Shown here: positions 29,283-35,550 of the stretch, one piece after another
How positions within the stretch are numbered: position 1 is the stretch's first letter
Layout of the letters: each line of letters begins with the position of its first letter
Source: Planosporangium spinosum
Lineage (GTDB): Bacteria > Actinomycetota > Actinomycetes > Mycobacteriales > Micromonosporaceae
Length of the DNA: 64,000 nucleotides
Reading direction: 5' to 3'
Assembly (NCBI RefSeq): GCF_049999945.1
Contig: NZ_JBLYUB010000001.1
Span: 1-64,000 of the forward strand
Translations under genes and position numbers: made by a program
The notes under the pieces: generated by a model
The model's input: only the letters and a program-made list of their open reading frames with translations
Databases searched by the model: none
Told to the model about the DNA's origin: nothing

Positions 29283-29307
29283 CATAACTATTAGCATCGC
29301 ATAACTA
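29283..29307 (-). promoter_or_regulatory. AT-rich direct repeats upstream of the MFS gene
   Basis: CATAACTA occurs at 29283-29290 and 29300-29307, a 17-bp period, in an otherwise GC-rich gap. On the coding strand the repeats read TAGTTATG. This fits an operator and/or -10 region of the MFS promoter. Confidence 0.45.
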
Positions 29308-29333
29308 ACTTCTTTCCTCCCGGCGGGTTACCG

Positions 29334-29379
29334 GAGCGACCTCCGGCCCATCGGTCGAGCGACCTCCTACCCATCGATC
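29334..29379. repeat. Two 23-bp imperfect direct repeats
   Basis: gagcgacctccggcccatcg(gtc) at 29334-29356 and gagcgacctcctacccatcg(atc) at 29357-29379 agree at 20 of 23 bases. They lie between the MFS promoter and the ABC remnant at the edge of the decayed region. Confidence 0.6.
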
Positions 29380-29492
29380 GTCAATACTTTTCCCTGCTCG
29401 GGTACGCCGGGATCGTGAGTGATGATCGACAATCCGCCGGGGTCCTGGGCGCGTCGTCGGCCGGCGACACACCGTCGGCCGGTCAGGCCAGC
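29367..29492 (-). pseudogene. Remnant of an ABC transporter ATP-binding protein C-terminus
   Basis: The frame ends GGLSIITHDPGVPEQGKVLTIDG and stop. SIITHDP is the H-loop (switch His) strand of ABC ATPases and KVLTIDG matches the following R/KVL-x-I-x-DG strand. No Walker A or intact Walker B is found upstream in this frame. The fragment is about 41 residues long and decayed. The match is by eye and short, so confidence is low. Confidence 0.35.
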
Positions 29493-29569
29493 AGCCACGT
29501 CGACCTGGGGATACTGCCCCGTTACCTTTTTGATCGTCCCCAGCCGGGGACTGCTCGGTCGCTCGGCCC

Positions 29570-29758
29570 GGTATGACTTACTGCCCCTGTAGCACCGATG
29601 ATCCGGGGGGTGTTGTCGCCGGGCCGGGTGGCGTCGGCGGACCGCTGATAGGGACACGGCCTCCCGGGCGTCGGGACAGGTCTCTTCGTAACGTGGCTGC
29701 TGGCAGTCCGACGCTCACACCGGTGGCCGAGAGTTGGTGCGCAGCAAGGAGGCGAGGC
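29570..29758 (+). ncRNA. Candidate bridge-RNA region of the IS110 element
   Basis: IS110-group elements encode a structured guide (bridge) RNA in the non-coding part upstream of the recombinase; its loops pair with target and donor DNA. This 190-nt stretch has no coding signal, is rich in complementary GC blocks, and contains ATAGGGACAC (29648-29657), identical to the sequence just past the recombinase stop (30958-30967). That identity is what a donor-recognition segment would show. Boundaries and structure are not determined. Confidence 0.35.
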
Positions 29759-30949
29759 GTGCACGGCGACTACGACGTCTTCCTCGGCTTGGACGTCGGC
29801 AAGGGCAAGCATCACGCGGTCGGGCTGGCCCGAGATGGCAGGCGGCTGCACGACGCCCCGTTGCCCAACACCGAGACCGGACTGCGCAGACTGTTGGACA
29901 AGCTCGCCCGCCACGGCACGATCCTGGCGGTGGTCGATCAGCCCGCCTCCATCGGCGCGCTGCCGGTGGCGGTCGCCCGCGCCGGCGGCCATCAGGTGGC
30001 CTACCTGCCCGGCCTGGCCATGCGCCGGCTGGCCGACCTGCACCCGGGCAAGGCCAAGACCGACGCCCGCGACGCGTTCGTCATCGCCGACGCCGCCCGC
30101 ACCTTGCCCCACACCCTGCGCCGGGTCGACACCGGCGACGAGACCCTAGCCGAGCTGGAAATGCTGGTCGGCTACGACGACGACCTCGCCGGCGAGGCCA
30201 CCCGCACCTCCAACCGCATCCGCGGCCTGCTCACCCAGATCCACCCCGCCCTCGAACGCGTCCTCGGCCCGAAAGTGACCCATCCCGCCGTGCTGGAACT
30301 CCTCACGCGCTGCGGCGGCCCGGCCGGACTGCGCCAGGCCGGACGCAGCAAACTCGTCGAAATCGCCAAAGCCCGCGCGCCACGCATGGGCGAACGCCTC
30401 GTCGACGCCGTGCTGGCCGCCCTCGACGAGCAGACCGTCACCGTCCCCGGCACCACCGCGGGCGAAACGATCCTGCCCCGCCTGGCCGACTCCCTGCGCG
30501 ACATCATGCACCACCGCGACCAGATCGCCGCCGAGGTGGAAAGGATGCTCGATGCACACCCTCTTGCCGGGGTCCTGACCTCGATGCCCGGCATCGGCGT
30601 CAGGACCGGCGCCCGCATCCTGCTCGAAGTCGGCGACGGCACGTCCTTCGCCACTCCGGGACACCTGGCCGCCTACGCCGGGCTGGCCCCGACCACCCGC
30701 CAGTCCGGCAGCTCGGTGCGCGGTGAACACCCACCCAAGGGCGGCAACAAACAGCTCAAACGCGCGTTCTTCCTGGCCGCGTTCGCCGCCCTGGCCAACC
30801 CCGAGTCCCGGGCCTACTACGACCGCAAACGCGCCCAAGGCAAGAAACACAACGCCGCCCTCATCTGCCTGGCCCGACGCCGCATCGACGTCCTACACGC
30901 CATGCTCCGCGACAAGACCACCTACCAGCCCCGCCCCGTCGCCGCTTGA
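29759..30949 (+). CDS. IS110-family transposase/recombinase
   Basis: 396 residues from GTG 29759, with aaggaggcgagg upstream. N-terminal RuvC-like DEDD domain: Asp12 (FLGLDVGKGKHHA), Asp60 (VVDQPAS, replacing the usual Glu as in many actinobacterial members), Asp102 and Asp105 (KTDARDAFVIADAART). C-terminal Transposase_20 domain with MPGIGVRTGARILLEVGD and YAGLAPTTRQSGSSVRGEHP, where the conserved nucleophilic Ser lies (about 316-319). The frame is complete with no visible damage, so it may be active. Confidence 0.92.
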   Translation: MHGDYDVFLGLDVGKGKHHAVGLARDGRRLHDAPLPNTETGLRRLLDKLARHGTILAVVDQPASIGALPVAVARAGGHQVAYLPGLAMRRLADLHPGKAKTDARDAFVIADAARTLPHTLRRVDTGDETLAELEMLVGYDDDLAGEATRTSNRIRGLLTQIHPALERVLGPKVTHPAVLELLTRCGGPAGLRQAGRSKLVEIAKARAPRMGERLVDAVLAALDEQTVTVPGTTAGETILPRLADSLRDIMHHRDQIAAEVERMLDAHPLAGVLTSMPGIGVRTGARILLEVGDGTSFATPGHLAAYAGLAPTTRQSGSSVRGEHPPKGGNKQLKRAFFLAAFAALANPESRAYYDRKRAQGKKHNAALICLARRRIDVLHAMLRDKTTYQPRPVAA

Positions 30950-30974
30950 CCAAACCCATAGGGACACCCCCCGC

Positions 30975-31540
30975 GTGATGTTCTCGATCATCGTCGCGAC
31001 CGCCAGTACGCTGCACGCCGACGGGCACCACGACCTCAACAGCGTCGCCGACGCGGCGAGGGCCCTCGGCCCCGCGGCCGGGCGATGGGCCGGGCGATGG
31101 GCCGGGCCACTGTTCGCCCTCGGGTTCATCGGCTCCGGCATGCTCGCCATCCCGGTCCTCGCCGGCTCCGGGTCGCCGGCCTGGCCGGCCCGCTCGGCAA
31201 GAAGTTCGGGTTCTCCCGGTCGCCCCGCCAGGCGCTCGTCTGCTACGGCCTGGTCACCCTGGGCACGGTCGGCGGCACGGCGCTGCCCCTGACCGGCGTG
31301 GACCCGGTCCAACTGCCCGTCATCAGCGCCTTCAGCAACGGCGTCGCTGCCGCGCCGTTCCTGGTCCCGGCGATGCTCATCGCCGGCGACCGCACGACCA
31401 TGGGCTAGCACGCCAACGGACGGCTCGCCGCCACGGTCCGCCGACTCACCGCCGCCGTCATGGCGCGCACCGCCGCCGTCATGGCTCTCGCCGCCGCCGT
31501 CATGGCGCGCACCGCCGTGGTCAGCTTGACCGTCCGTTGA
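30975..31540 (+). pseudogene. Nramp (MntH-type) metal transporter pseudogene
   Basis: Begins immediately after the IS110 end with VMFSIIVATASTLHADG, then LFALGFIGSGMLAIPVLAGS in the same frame. The homology moves to another frame near 31160-31190 (GLAGPLGKKFGFSRSPRQAL, LVTLGTVGGTALPLTGVDPV, FSNGVAAAPFLVPAMLIAGD), meets an in-frame TAG at 31406-31408, and resumes with HANGRLAATVRRLTAAVM up to TGA at 31538-31540. This is the C-terminal third of an Nramp Mn/Fe transporter. The N-terminal two thirds are not found on the other side of the IS. Three inactivating changes show long decay. Confidence 0.8.
31448..31510 (+). repeat. Three 21-bp tandem repeats in the Nramp pseudogene
   Basis: accgccgccgtcatggcgcg(c) at 31448-31468, with near copies at 31469-31489 and 31490-31510. 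They encode repeated TAAVMAR units where the last membrane helix of Nramp should be. Expansion probably followed loss of selection. Confidence 0.75.
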
Positions 31541-31574
31541 GGACGGCCGGCGCCGGGCTCACCCCGCCGGAGCG

Positions 31575-31733
31575 TCAGGTGGCCAGCCGGGTGAAGAAGT
31601 CGCCGAAGCCCTTGCCGATGTTGACGACCAGCGCCCCCAGCGACTCGGTGACCTTGGCGGCGGTGCCCGGGTTGAAGGCGACGAAGAGCACGACGAACGC
31701 GATGACAATCCAGGTGAGTGCTTTCTTGGCCAT
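31575..31733 (-). CDS. Small single-span membrane protein, 52 residues
   Basis: ATG 31733 is preceded by ggggagccggag. The product starts MAKKALTWIVIAFVVLFVAF, a short positive N-terminus and one membrane helix (about residues 6-22), followed by NPGTAAKVTESLGALVVNIG and an amphipathic end GKGFGDFFTRLAT. No known family. The good ribosome site and clean amino-acid composition argue it is real. It is isolated, between the Nramp remnant and a 356-bp gene-free stretch. Confidence 0.5.
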   Translation of the reverse strand: MAKKALTWIVIAFVVLFVAFNPGTAAKVTESLGALVVNIGKGFGDFFTRLAT

Positions 31734-31984
31734 CTCCGGCTCCCCTCCCCACGGCCCGGTTGGCACCCTGCCGCAAGCCCGCTCGTCACATCGATTCGAC
31801 TGGTGTGGATCGGCGGTCCGACGGACCGCCGATACGGTCGGACGGCCGGGCAGCAATCCCGGCCGCACCCTCATACGGCCGCATGGGCGGCCATTCCCAC
31901 GGCATCCGAAAGAACGCGGCGCCCCCGCGCGGCACGCCGGCCCCCATCACCGGTTCCGTCGCCGGCCGTCACCCCCGCCGGCAC

Positions 31985-32013
31985 GCCGGTGACGGCCGGA
32001 CGGCGTCACCGGC
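31985..32013 (-). terminator. Hairpin downstream of the Rieske-DUF2231 gene
   Basis: GCCGGTGACG (31985-31994) and CGTCACCGGC (32004-32013) are perfect 10-bp arms with a 9-nt loop, 77 bp after the stop at 32090. The rest of the 31734-32089 gap shows no gene. Confidence 0.6.
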
Positions 32014-32089
32014 GGTGTGGACCCATTGTCGGCTCGCGCGGCGCGGCGCGCGAATCGTGGCCCCTCACCGGTGCCGCGCCAGCGGGAAC

Positions 32090-32941
32090 TCAGGTGGGCG
32101 ACGCCTCCAGATGGCCGTCGACGATCCGGGTACGCAGCGTGATCTGGTCGTTGGCGGCCGGGCCATGGACGACCACGCCGTCGGTCAGCCGGTACGTGCT
32201 GCCGTGCCACGGGCACACCACGCACGGGTAGCCGCCCTCCTCGACGATCTCACCGTCGCTGAGCGGGCCGTTGTGGTGGGCGCAGCGCTCCAGCATGACG
32301 GTGAACCGGTCGGCCTGCCGGTACACCAGCACCCCCGTGCCACCGAGCTTGCGGACGGCGAGTTGGCCATCGGCGAACTCGTCGACCGGACCGACCCGTT
32401 GCCAGGTTCCCCGCATCAGCCACAGCCCCGGTACGGCCTGGTTGACCCCGGCGCCGAGGGCGTACGACAGGTGCCCGCCGAGGTAGGCGCCCGCCCCGGC
32501 CACCGCGAGGCCCAGGTACCCGAGGCCGCGACCGGCGCCGTACCGGCCACGCAGCCGCGCGGCCAGCGACGCGCCGTACAGGCCCAGCGCGACGGTGTTC
32601 GCGACGGCGTGGACGAAGCCGACCCGGCGCTGCTCACGCGACAGCGAGGCCCAGTCGTTCGCTCCGGCCATCGCCGCGGGCAGGGCACTGGCGGTACCGA
32701 CCGCGACGAGCGTGGTGGCGGCGGTCTCCTGGCCGGGTAACGCGTCCAGAACGGCGGCGCCCATCCAGGCACCCACCGGTACGGGCACCAGCGCCGGGTG
32801 CAGGGGGTGACCCAGCCACACCCCGTGCAGCGCATCGCGTACCCGCTGCGAGCCGAACGCGACGCGCACCAGCTTCCGGGTCCGGTCGGCGATGTCATCG
32901 AGGGCGGTCAGCCGCTCCAGCCTGGCCACGAGTCTGCCCAT
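32090..32941 (-). CDS. DUF2231 membrane domain fused to a Rieske [2Fe-2S] domain
   Basis: About 283 residues from ATG 32941 (GTG 33001 would add 20). N-terminal DUF2231 domain (about 40-165) with HPLHPALVPVPVGAWMGAAVLDAL and several membrane helices; C-terminal Rieske domain (about 185-280) with the two cluster motifs CAHHNGPLSDGE and CPWHGSTY, each supplying one Cys and one His. The Rieske part resembles soluble ferredoxin-type domains. It probably carries electrons at the membrane; partner enzyme unknown. Monocistronic, divergent from an LLM oxidoreductase across about 115 bp. Confidence 0.83.
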   Translation of the reverse strand: MGRLVARLERLTALDDIADRTRKLVRVAFGSQRVRDALHGVWLGHPLHPALVPVPVGAWMGAAVLDALPGQETAATTLVAVGTASALPAAMAGANDWASLSREQRRVGFVHAVANTVALGLYGASLAARLRGRYGAGRGLGYLGLAVAGAGAYLGGHLSYALGAGVNQAVPGLWLMRGTWQRVGPVDEFADGQLAVRKLGGTGVLVYRQADRFTVMLERCAHHNGPLSDGEIVEEGGYPCVVCPWHGSTYRLTDGVVVHGPAANDQITLRTRIVDGHLEASPT

Positions 32942-33057
32942 GCCGCCGTGATGCCCGAAGCGGCCGCGGCCAAACCGATCATCCGACGCCCCGGGCGTCA
33001 CCGGCGATCGGGTGCATCAGCAGGACCCGCACCGGCCGATCGCCTACGGTGGACGGC

Positions 33058-33975
33058 ATGCGGATCGGATTCGGGCTGCCGGTGGCCGGCGCGTGGGCCG
33101 CGGCGGACACCATCGCCCGGTTCGCCGCACGGGCCGAGCAGCTGGGCTACCGGTCACTGTGGACCTTCCAGCGGCTGCTGGTCGGCGCCGACCAGGATCT
33201 GGCCCCGGTGTACCGGAGCGTGCTGGATCCGTTGGTGTCGCTGTCGTACGCGGCCGCGCACACCACGCGGATCCGGCTCTGCGTGGCGGTGGTCAACGCC
33301 CCGTTCGTCCCGCCGGTGTACCTCGCCAAGCAGGCGGCGACCCTCGACCTCATCTCCGGCGGCCGGCTCGACCTCGGTCTCGGTGCCGGCTGGTCACCGG
33401 TGGAGTTCGCCGCCACCGGTACGTCGATGGAGCGGCGCGGTGCCCGGGTCGAGGAGTACCTCGCGGTACTGCGCACCCTGTGGGCCGACGAGGTGAGCCG
33501 GTTCGACGGGGAGTTCTACACCGTCCCGCCCAGCCGGTTCGCGCCCAAGCCGGTCCAGCGGCCGGGCCCGCCGGTGCTGCTCGGCGGCGGTACCCGTGGC
33601 GCGCTGCGCCGGGCCGTGCGGTCCGCCGACGGCTGGGTCAGCGGCAGCACCGCCGACCTGGCCCGGATCGCCGAGAGCGTCGCCGTGGTCCGCGAGGCGG
33701 CGCGGGAGGCCGGCCGGGACCCGGCGACGGTCCGCGTGGTGTCCCGTGGCGTGGTACGGGTCGGCGAGCCGGCCACCGGCGACGGACGCCAGCCACTGTC
33801 CGGGTCGTACGAGCAGATCCGCGCCGATGTCGACCGCCTCGGCGACGCGGGCGTCACCGAGGTGTTCTACGACCTGAACTGGGACCCGCTGGTCGGCTCG
33901 CCGGACGTCGATCGGGAGTCGGCGGTGCGCCGGGCTGAGGAGATCATGGAGGCGCTGGCACCGGCCGTCGGCTGA
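33058..33975 (+). CDS. LLM-class (luciferase-like) F420/flavin oxidoreductase
   Basis: 305 residues from ATG 33058 (MRIGFGLPVAG); GTG 33049 is an alternative. TIM-barrel luciferase-like monooxygenase fold: RAEQLGYRSLWTFQRLL, TRIRLCVAVVNAPFVPPVYLAKQAATLDLISGGR and LGLGAGWSPVEFAATG. RPGPPVLLGGGTRGALRRAV and ADGWVSGS follow the F420-dependent TIGR03619-type pattern. The substrate is unknown. Likely cytoplasmic and cofactor F420-dependent, as is common in actinomycetes. Confidence 0.82.
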   Translation: MRIGFGLPVAGAWAAADTIARFAARAEQLGYRSLWTFQRLLVGADQDLAPVYRSVLDPLVSLSYAAAHTTRIRLCVAVVNAPFVPPVYLAKQAATLDLISGGRLDLGLGAGWSPVEFAATGTSMERRGARVEEYLAVLRTLWADEVSRFDGEFYTVPPSRFAPKPVQRPGPPVLLGGGTRGALRRAVRSADGWVSGSTADLARIAESVAVVREAAREAGRDPATVRVVSRGVVRVGEPATGDGRQPLSGSYEQIRADVDRLGDAGVTEVFYDLNWDPLVGSPDVDRESAVRRAEEIMEALAPAVG

Positions 33976-34056
33976 GCAGCGCCGGGGCGCTGGCCGTCGA
34001 CCGACCGCACGCCGGGCGCCGACCGGCCGTCGTTTGCCGTGACCGCTGCGGGGTAC

Positions 34057-34093
34057 GCCGGTACGGGTGGTGGGAACCACCGCCCGTACCGGC
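34057..34093 (+). promoter_or_regulatory. 17-bp inverted repeat just upstream of the MFS start
   Basis: Arms 34057-34073 (GCCGGTACGGGTGGTGG) and 34077-34093 pair at 16 of 17 positions around a 3-nt GAA loop. The element ends 14 bp before the ATG and 7 bp before the ggag ribosome site. As DNA it is a strong operator candidate; as RNA it would form a very stable hairpin close to the ribosome site. Confidence 0.6.
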
Positions 34094-34107
34094 GGGCAAG
34101 GGAGTCG

Positions 34108-35550
34108 ATGAGTACTGGCGCCTCGGCCGACGAGGCCGAACGTCGGCGCTGGCGCGCGTTCTCCGTCTGCCTGGTCACGGCGTTCATGACGCTGCTCGAT
34201 GTGAGCATCGTGAACGTCGCGCTGCCGTCGATCCGCTCCGGCCTGCACGCCACCGAGAGCGACCTGCAGTGGGTGCTGTCGGGGTACGCGCTGACCTTCG
34301 GGCTGGCGCTGGTGCCGGCCGGTCGCTACGGCGACGCCCGCGGCCGCCGTGACGTGTTCATCGCCGGGCTGGCCGTGTTCACCCTGTCCAGTGCGGCCGC
34401 CGGGTTGGCCCGGGACGCCGGGTTCCTGGTCGCCGCCCGACTGGTTCAGGGCGCGGCCGCCGGGGTCGTCAACCCGCAGGTGGTCGCGCTGATCCAGGAC
34501 CTGTTCCCGCCGGCCGAGCGGGGCCGGCCCTTCGGGTTGCTGGGCGCCACCGTCGGTATCTCCACCGCGGTCGGCCCGCTGCTGGGCGGCATACTGATCG
34601 CGCTCGGCGGCGCGAGCGAGGGCTGGCGGTGGGTGTTCTACGTCAACGTCCCGGTCGGCGTCGCCGCCATCGTCCTGGGCTGGCGGCTGATCCCGGCGCA
34701 CCCGCGCGGGGGGCGCCGATCCGAGAGCCTCGACCCGGTGGGGGTGGCGCTGCTCGGCACCGGCGTCGTGCTGGTGCTGTTGCCACTGGTACAGGAGCGG
34801 CAGTGGCACGGCCGGGCGAAGTGGCTGCTGCTGGTGGTCGCGGCGGTGGTACTGGCGGGCTTCGCCGGCTGGGAGCGGCGGTACGCCCGGCACAGCGATC
34901 CGCTCGTCGACCTCGACCTGTTCCGGCTGCGCTCGTACACCCTCGGCGCGCTGATCGGCCTGCTCTACTTCGCCGGATTCACCGCGATCTTCTTCATCTA
35001 CACGCTGTATCTGCAGAGCGGCCTGCGCTACAGCGCGCTGCTCGCCGGCCTGGCGATGACGCCGTTCGCCCTCGGCTCGGCCGGGTCCGCGGCGGTCGGG
35101 GGCCGGATCGTCAACCGGTACGGCCGCCCCCTGGTGGCCATCGGGCTCGGGATGGTCGCGGCCGGTCTCGCCGCCACCGTCCTCGCGGTACACGTCGCGC
35201 CGGGGCGCGCCGCGCCGCTCGCGACCGCCGCTCCCCTGCTGCTCGCCGGCCTGGGCAGCGGCCTGGTCATCACCCCCAACCAGACGATCACCCTGTCGCA
35301 GGTACCGCCCAGCAAGGGTGGCAGTGCGGGCGGGGTGATCCAGACCGGGCAGCGGGTCGGCGCCGCCATCGGGATCGCGACCGTCGGTTCGGTCTTCTTC
35401 GCCGACCTGGCCGCCACCGGCGGCCACTGGGCCCGGGCGTTCCGGCTGGCTCTGCTCGTGGCGATCGCGCTGATCGTGGTCGCGCTCGCCACGGCGCTCG
35501 CCGACGTGTTCGTCAGCCGGCGACCCCGACCCGGATCGGCACCCCGGTGA
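34108..35550 (+). CDS. MFS exporter, DHA2 (14-TM) type
   Basis: 480 residues from ATG 34108 with aaggga upstream. Motifs: LLDVSIVNVALPSIRSGLH (D1), AGRYGDARGRRDVFIAGL (A), and VGPLLGGILIALGGASEGWRWVFYVNVPVG (C). Fourteen hydrophobic segments are predicted. Likely proton-driven export of drugs or secondary metabolites. No regulator adjoins it, but a 17-bp inverted repeat overlaps its leader. Its 3' end overlaps the convergent asnB gene by 38 bp. Confidence 0.87.
   Translation: MSTGASADEAERRRWRAFSVCLVTAFMTLLDVSIVNVALPSIRSGLHATESDLQWVLSGYALTFGLALVPAGRYGDARGRRDVFIAGLAVFTLSSAAAGLARDAGFLVAARLVQGAAAGVVNPQVVALIQDLFPPAERGRPFGLLGATVGISTAVGPLLGGILIALGGASEGWRWVFYVNVPVGVAAIVLGWRLIPAHPRGGRRSESLDPVGVALLGTGVVLVLLPLVQERQWHGRAKWLLLVVAAVVLAGFAGWERRYARHSDPLVDLDLFRLRSYTLGALIGLLYFAGFTAIFFIYTLYLQSGLRYSALLAGLAMTPFALGSAGSAAVGGRIVNRYGRPLVAIGLGMVAAGLAATVLAVHVAPGRAAPLATAAPLLLAGLGSGLVITPNQTITLSQVPPSKGGSAGGVIQTGQRVGAAIGIATVGSVFFADLAATGGHWARAFRLALLVAIALIVVALATALADVFVSRRPRPGSAPR

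Larger units (their letters stand above)
29520..30967 (+). mobile_element. IS110-family insertion sequence (ends approximate)
   Basis: An intact DEDD transposase (29759-30949) with about 240 bp of non-coding DNA upstream and about 20 bp downstream, the usual asymmetry of IS110-group elements. Such elements lack inverted repeats and make little or no target duplication, so exact ends cannot be fixed from one copy. The 3' edge is placed at about 30967 because an Nramp pseudogene begins right after; the 5' edge lies between the ABC remnant and about 29650. Confidence 0.75.

Noticed and set aside
29367..29657. A 96-residue minus-strand gene ending in the ABC-like motif
   Set aside because: Only the last 40 residues resemble anything and no Walker A is present; the N-terminal half runs into the IS110 non-coding end, so it is treated as a remnant.
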